Assembly (NCBI RefSeq): GCF_947623445.1 | Contig: NC_135246.1 | Location: forward strand, 15,607,856 to 15,671,855 | DNA: 64,000 bases | From: Clavelina lepadiformis | Lineage: Eukaryota > Chordata > Ascidiacea > Aplousobranchia > Clavelinidae | Reading direction: 5' to 3' | Part shown: positions 59,027 to 64,000 of the stretch, piece after piece | Numbering within the stretch: the stretch's first letter is position 1 | Layout of the letters: the number at the start of each line of letters is the position of its first letter | The notes under the pieces: generated by a model | What the model was told of the DNA's origin: nothing | Database searches by the model: none | What the model saw: the letters and a program-made list of their open reading frames with translations, nothing else | Position numbers and translations under genes: made by a program

Positions 59027-59842
59027 ATGAAATCTGTTGTTGTCATGCTCGCTTTGGTTTGCGTGTTTGCTGTCATCCACACAGGTGAGCTGAAACATTG
59101 CTGTTTGAGTAGAACAATTTTCAAAGAATCTTGGAATTTATCATCAAATTTTATAGGACAATTTCGCTCTTCGTTTTATAAAAAAAGATGCTTTTACTAC
59201 ATCTTTGTAACGTTACGTTTGTTCTTAATGATGTTTTATGTTTTTGCTTATAGTGTCGATTATGTTGTGCAGTTTCCAGCGAGGAATCGGAAGCAACAAA
59301 TCTTGCTCGAGCCAGAGTAAGAAGGACGGCGCAGAAAATTGCAATTACCGGCAAGCAAAACAAAGTATGTTGCATATGGATCTTCTTCTCGTAACGAGCT
59401 TCATACAATTATACAACAGTACTTTATTTTTACCTGTATTTGTTTAAAACTACCTGAAGAAATGAATGTTTTTGAATTTATTTTTTTATCGGATGAAAGC
59501 AAAATTTAGTAACATAGTAAATGCAAGGTGTTTTAGTTGTAAACTCTGACAGATATCCGATCACTGTAACAATTGCTTTGCTTTTTGCAGTTTAATTGTC
59601 GTTATTACTGCCTGCGAAGCACTTTAACCAGAAAATACATCGCAAATTGCGACAAATGTAAGTTTAGTTTGTCGTAATACATGAATAACACTTCAGTTTA
59701 CTTTAGCAATGAATAATATTTAAGACGAATTAATAAAGTCATTGTTGATGTACATCACCAACTATATGTTTATTTGCTTTTAGGGAAATGCTGTATTTGT
59801 CGGCGATTCTTGAAGTGCAAAACGATCTCAAAGATGTTTTAA
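59027..59842 (+). CDS. B2: secreted seven-cysteine basic peptide precursor
   Basis: Four exons: 59027-59084, 59273-59364, 59591-59657 and 59784-59842. Introns 188, 226 and 126 nt, phases 1-0-1, product 91 aa. Signal peptide and propeptide up to RVRR are identical in protein to B1. The mature part differs at many positions: TAQKIAITGKQNK, then FNCRYYCLRSTLTRKYIANC and DKWKCCICRRFLKCKTISKM, ending F. A Tyr-to-Cys change next to cysteine 4 gives seven cysteines and a CCxC motif. An odd cysteine could pair between chains and make a dimer, or alter the fold. Three changes in exon 1 are all silent. It is strongly basic like B1. A 150-aa plus frame running through exon 1 and intron 1 is not the real product. 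Confidence 0.93.
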
Positions 59843-60429
59843 GAACCGTCATGGTAACACCAAAAGCGTTCTAGCATTCATTTCAAAAGCGTCACTCTAT
59901 GCCACTGGAAAAATTACCGTTGGATTTCATTCATTTGTCTAATACAGCACATACATCTTACTACGCCGTATTTATTTTTTTACTGCTTGATTTGTACTTG
60001 CGACTAATTGCATCAACGATATAATTCATCTGTAACCGATAATAACAATGAAAGCAAATAGCAATCAATTGAAAATGACAATTCAAGCCTATATGTATAA
60101 ATATTGTGATTTTATGTTTGATTGTAAGTCAACTTGCAGCAAATCTTATTTTGTTCTTTTTGTTTTATTATGATTAAATTGTTTTTTGAAACAACGATTC
60201 CAAGTGACTAACATTTACTGATCATAACATTTTTAAATCATGTTTCATTATTTGCCCTAATACGTAGTGCCTTTAATTTTTAGTTTTGACTTCGGTGCTT
60301 TTTGCATAAAGATATTCCACAATTGTCAAAATAGGTGCTGTTTGTACTATTTCTATGTGTTTGGAAATACAATTAACTTATAATTTTAAAAATATTCATT
60401 GATTTTTGCATGGATCGAGTCCTTTGGAC

Positions 60430-60905
60430 CAAACCTTGGCCACATTTAGAAAAATCGAAAGCAGTACTAGCACGACAGGAAAAAAGTTAGGCAGTAAAAG
60501 CCGCTGTTGAATTGGGTGTGCATTGCGCAAACAAGCTGCAACATTATCACCAGTTTTAGCTCCAGTACAGTAATCTAAAATAGCAACATTACACAAAATT
60601 AACAACCAGCATGCACGATATCAGCTTCAGACGAACATTCGTCACCGTGCTATAAAAATTTGCAACCGAAAGTATGACGTCATATCCTGTTTGCGCAAAG
60701 AAGTTCTAAATGCTCTTTAAAAGCAAGTCACTAACAATGGAGTCAACTTCAGGAAGCGGAATAAGAATAAGAACGGATGAATAAATTGTAGGAAGCCGAA
60801 TACAAATTGCATCATGTCGCTGAAACATGACAATATCTTTGCGCTCTTAATTTGCTTTATTTTTAGAAAACAATTTATAATATATAAGCTAACCTCCGGG
60901 TTTTT
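60430..60905. repeat. Block X, copy 2
   Basis: Partner of 48930-49315: AACATTATCACCAGTTTTAGC, TTTGCAACCGAAAGTATGACG, CAGGAAGCGGAATAA and TTTGCTTTATTTTTAGAA. It overlaps the right end of B duplication unit 2. Confidence 0.6.
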
Positions 60906-63900
60906 GCATTTTTAAAAAGAAACTATAAGCAGTATAAACATCAAAAACTCGTAGAAAACTAAAGTATATATTATATACAAGTTACACAGGCAAAAGCATA
61001 TATAGGCAATTTTCGCCAGAGTTTGATAAGACACGTCATACATAGTGAATTATTGAAATTGTAATTTAGACCAAAATGTTATGACGGCTATTATATAACA
61101 CAAAAAACCTTTTGTATGACTTTTACATCTCCAATGCCAATGTTGTTTCTATACCAAACATTATAGGTGACGACCTAAGATTTGAGTTTGCGAAGGCGCG
61201 TTTAACAGTGATGTAGTCAGTAGTGTTTGTTTTTATATCCCAAAGCATAAATACAAAGCCAGATACGAGTCTCAGCAGATACTAACAAAAGTTATTTATT
61301 GTTTTACACGTTTCTGCAAATTAGTGTAAACATTACGACTAAATATGAAACTAATCTGTTGACGTATTTACAATGTGTATAGGTTAAGAATTAAACGCGT
61401 TATTGATGTATGTAAAGTTGGTTTAAAATAAAACAAACTGCAAAACGTATTCACAATGGAGCTTTATCGATCGTTCAAGAATGTGGATTTTGATAATCCT
61501 AACAACGTTTTCTCAACAAAATTGACACAACACAGATCACATTTAACACCAGACCGCAAAGGTTTGAATTCCACTGTGCTGACTCTTTGCCGGATTTACT
61601 TATGCACTGTGAATAATATAATACTTCCGCAATTGCCTAGTATAAGATTCACGACGTGTTGTTTGTGTTTGTGAGAGAGTTGTTTTGGGGAATTTTCCAA
61701 ATAGAAATGAACGGGATTTTCCCGATCAAAACTTGAAGCCTCAACCACAGGAGGTCAATGAACTAATAATATCGATGCCCGCAACTCCGAATTGCGTTGG
61801 CCGAAAGTGAAAGCAACAAATCGCTTTTGGAATGAAATTACCAGTTACCAGTTTGAGATAATCAAGGGGATGACGTCATCAGTTCCGTTTAGTACAAACG
61901 TTTGAAAGCTTTTATCGTTGACCTAAAATCAGCCACAGTCCAAAGAAGTTCTATTTTCCGACTATTGTTGTGCTCCATTCATTCAATCCTGCTTTATGCA
62001 TTCAATTATACGCATAGGGGAAAGGTAACGGCGAATAGTTTTTGCCAACAGCACATCCAACCTTTGACTGTCGTATGATATTCAACGTGTGACAAGGGTA
62101 TAAAGTCACAGCAGCACAAACGTCTGCGACTGATTCATCTTGACACTTCATATGACCACTTTATACATGCGTTCACCGCCCTCCCACGAAACACAAGTAC
62201 AGTAAGATAGTGCAAATAACAAAGCTCGGGCAAGAACAAGACTATTAATTTCACCAAACTGACCTAAGAACAAAGATTAAAAGCGGAAAAAAATAAGTAT
62301 TGGAATAGGGACACCACCAGCGTATAAAAAGGAAACGAAAATTGAATAGTTTAAACTTTAAAGCATTTATCCAGGTCATTTTGAACTTGAACCAAGTCAT
62401 TTTGAACTTCATTGATTATTATTTATATATAATTCTGTAGTTGATTTAAAAAAGCGTTCCTTATGCTTTCAGGTTATTCTTTCAACGACAGAGTTGACTA
62501 TAAATAACAAATACAAAATATTATAACACTTGTAAGCTTAGCAGTCCAGACACAAGGCCTGTAAGTTACAGTTATCACAGTTACAGACTATGCGTGTAAA
62601 TTCTAAACACTGTTTGAGAAAATGATCTTAAAATTTGGTGCAGAATGCAGATTACAAGGTACTAATACCAGTTATCTTTAAAGATTACAATTTAAAACGC
62701 GATATCTGACGAATCGTAAAATTCTAATCGCGTAACTCAGTAAACGCAATGTTAGGGTAAAAAGAGTTGGGGGAATTTGGACTTTGTGAAATTTAAACTA
62801 ACACATTTTAACAAAAAAAGTTTTCGAAAATGGTAATTTTTGATGAAAACCAAACTTAGCGCATTTACCGGACTTGAACTCGTCCAAAATTTTTTCTGTG
62901 AGGGCGTCTCGAAAATAATGTGCACCAAAAGAGTTCTCACACGATTGGTGAACTACAAGCAGTGATATAAGCAAAAATGAAGGAAACTCCCAAAGGGAAA
63001 GGTGTTTCAGTATTTGACAGCCTTGTGTGACGTAGGTAAGTGTGTCTCAAACGCCGCTTCCTGTGCAAAGAACACGGCTTTTATGTAAAGCGATCAAAAG
63101 ATTGCTGAAACTTTAGGAGACATTCCTTAACAGGCTAAAGTTCGTAAGTTCAACCAATTTCTTAAAAATTGCTGGAGCTTGGCAAGATTTAATAAAATCA
63201 TTATGAGGTTTCGCTTTTGTTTTGTTTTAGCCAACTTGTACAAACCTGAAGTCCCTTTTGTTTTATTTTTTATATGGGAAGTTAACAAATACTTTCTAAA
63301 GTTTAAGCTTGAAATCTCTTCACTATTACTTGTTGGCATCAACATTTCTTTTTCCGTATGATGGTAAGTAGCCTCAATAACATTATTCGGTTACGGGACA
63401 GAACACATTAAAATAAAAATGTTCAGGTCTCACTGCAGTAAGCCGTATGTTTGACCATGAGTTTCAAGAAAATAACGGCGACCTCGAACAAAATTTTATG
63501 GACTGAAAAGATAACTTATATTAACATTCACAACAAATGTCTTTCAAAATCGCACAGCATTAGTGGACAACACATGTACAACCATTTTAGGAAATTCTAA
63601 AGCAACCCACGGATGGAAACAATTTGACCAATATCCTGTATACTTCTATATAGGCTTATAAATGTGGATGGGACAGTCTCAACCTATAATGGTGATATCA
63701 TTTTTAGACATCACGTTCTTGCATATGAGGTAACTGCAGGAAAGGCGCAGTCATAAAAAACGGAAAAGGAAATGATATAACTGTCTCTTGGGTTACGTAA
63801 AGAAAGTAACACAATCACGGTTTTATATGCAGGGCCGGCTATTGGAGACGTTGAAAGTTGGAAAGAAATTAAACCGGGGCGATCAGTAATGAGGGAAAAT

Positions 63901-64000
63901 CGTGCTAGACATCGACCTTTGGACCAATTAAAAGCTGATTAATTGATTAACTTCGATTAGAATTATTTTTAGCACGTGTACGACCAATGAACTGCACAGG
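60906..64000. other. Intergenic, no supported gene
   Basis: Three kilobases without a convincing exon. It has GATGACGTCATC near 61868 and a TATA box in ACCAGCGTATAAAAAGG near 62318-62334, pointing right. A consensus TTTCAG to GTAAGT pair around 25 nt lies at 63011-63035. CAGGGCCGG near 63831 resembles the end of a hAT element but its partner would lie outside the window. Confidence 0.35.

Larger units (their letters stand above)
57556..60477 (+). repeat. Tandem duplication unit 2 carrying B2
   Basis: Direct copy of 54485-57555. The junction between units near 57550 joins the right end of one (GCACGACA) to the left end of the next (ATACTGCAAAAACGG). The right end continues into block X copy 2, so the ancestral single unit lay next to block X. 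Confidence 0.9.

Noticed and set aside
58868-59320. 150-aa plus-strand ORF
   Set aside because: It reads through B2 exon 1 and intron 1 into exon 2 in the wrong frame. The spliced model shared with B1 is far better supported.
4084-59842. Classical beta-defensin, big defensin or ShK-type assignment of the six-cysteine peptides
   Set aside because: The spacing with C4-x2-C5 and no adjacent CC pair (except the B2 novelty) does not match those signatures as I know them.
63828-64000. CAGGGCCGG resembling a hAT terminus
   Set aside because: Only one end is visible and no target duplication can be tested within the window.

Overview
The window looks like nuclear DNA of an animal. It is AT-rich, with no long open reading frame, no operons and no ribosome-binding sites. 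Instead there are tiny exons (32-107 nt) split by GT-AG introns of about 95-890 nt, TATA boxes, CRE-like TGACGTCA sites, decayed DNA transposons and a non-LTR retrotransposon scrap. A marine invertebrate, perhaps an ascidian, is my inference; nothing here proves the taxon.

The main content is a cluster of small secreted cysteine-rich peptide genes that no single ORF reveals. By joining exons at consensus splice sites I find eleven genes in five to six families that share one plan. Exon 1 is a signal peptide ending in phase 1. Exon 2 is a short propeptide ending in phase 0, sometimes with a furin-like RxxR. Exon 3 carries cysteines 1-3 and ends in phase 1. Exon 4 carries cysteines 4-6 and the stop. 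The shared signature is C-x(3,5)-C-x(11,12)-C-x(4,10)-C-x2-C-x(4,8)-C, and most predicted mature peptides are strongly basic. Order along the window: A1 (4.1-5.3 kb, -), A2 (12.1-12.9, -), D1 (17.0-17.8, -), A3 (22.1-23.1, -), a D remnant (24.3, -), C1 (25.5-26.7, -), D2 (28.2-29.5, -), A4 (32.5-34.0, +), E1 (40.0-40.7, -), F1 (51.4-52.4, +), B1 (56.1-56.9, +) and B2 (59.0-59.8, +). Weaker members are a signal-peptide gene at 0.6-1.2 kb, a cysteine-bearing exon at 47.5 kb and an orphan E-like exon at 44.4 kb.

The rest is largely the debris of repeated duplication. B1 and B2 sit in a recent 3-kb tandem duplication. Older blocks recur at 43.7-47.0 and 49.4-51.2 kb, at 48.9-49.3 and 60.4-60.9 kb, inverted at 7.4-8.2 and 14.3-15.0 kb, upstream of the D genes, and 3' of every A gene. 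Two non-autonomous hAT elements have exact 8-bp target duplications. One sits about 90 bp upstream of the D2 start codon and carries clustered AGGTCA half-sites and paired CREs.

I infer that this is a host-defence (antimicrobial or similar) peptide cluster under birth-and-death evolution. In the B pair the signal peptide, propeptide and last intron are nearly unchanged, while the mature peptide has changed almost only at amino-acid-altering sites. The antimicrobial role is inference from charge, cysteines and evolution. I do not recognise the family as a named one.
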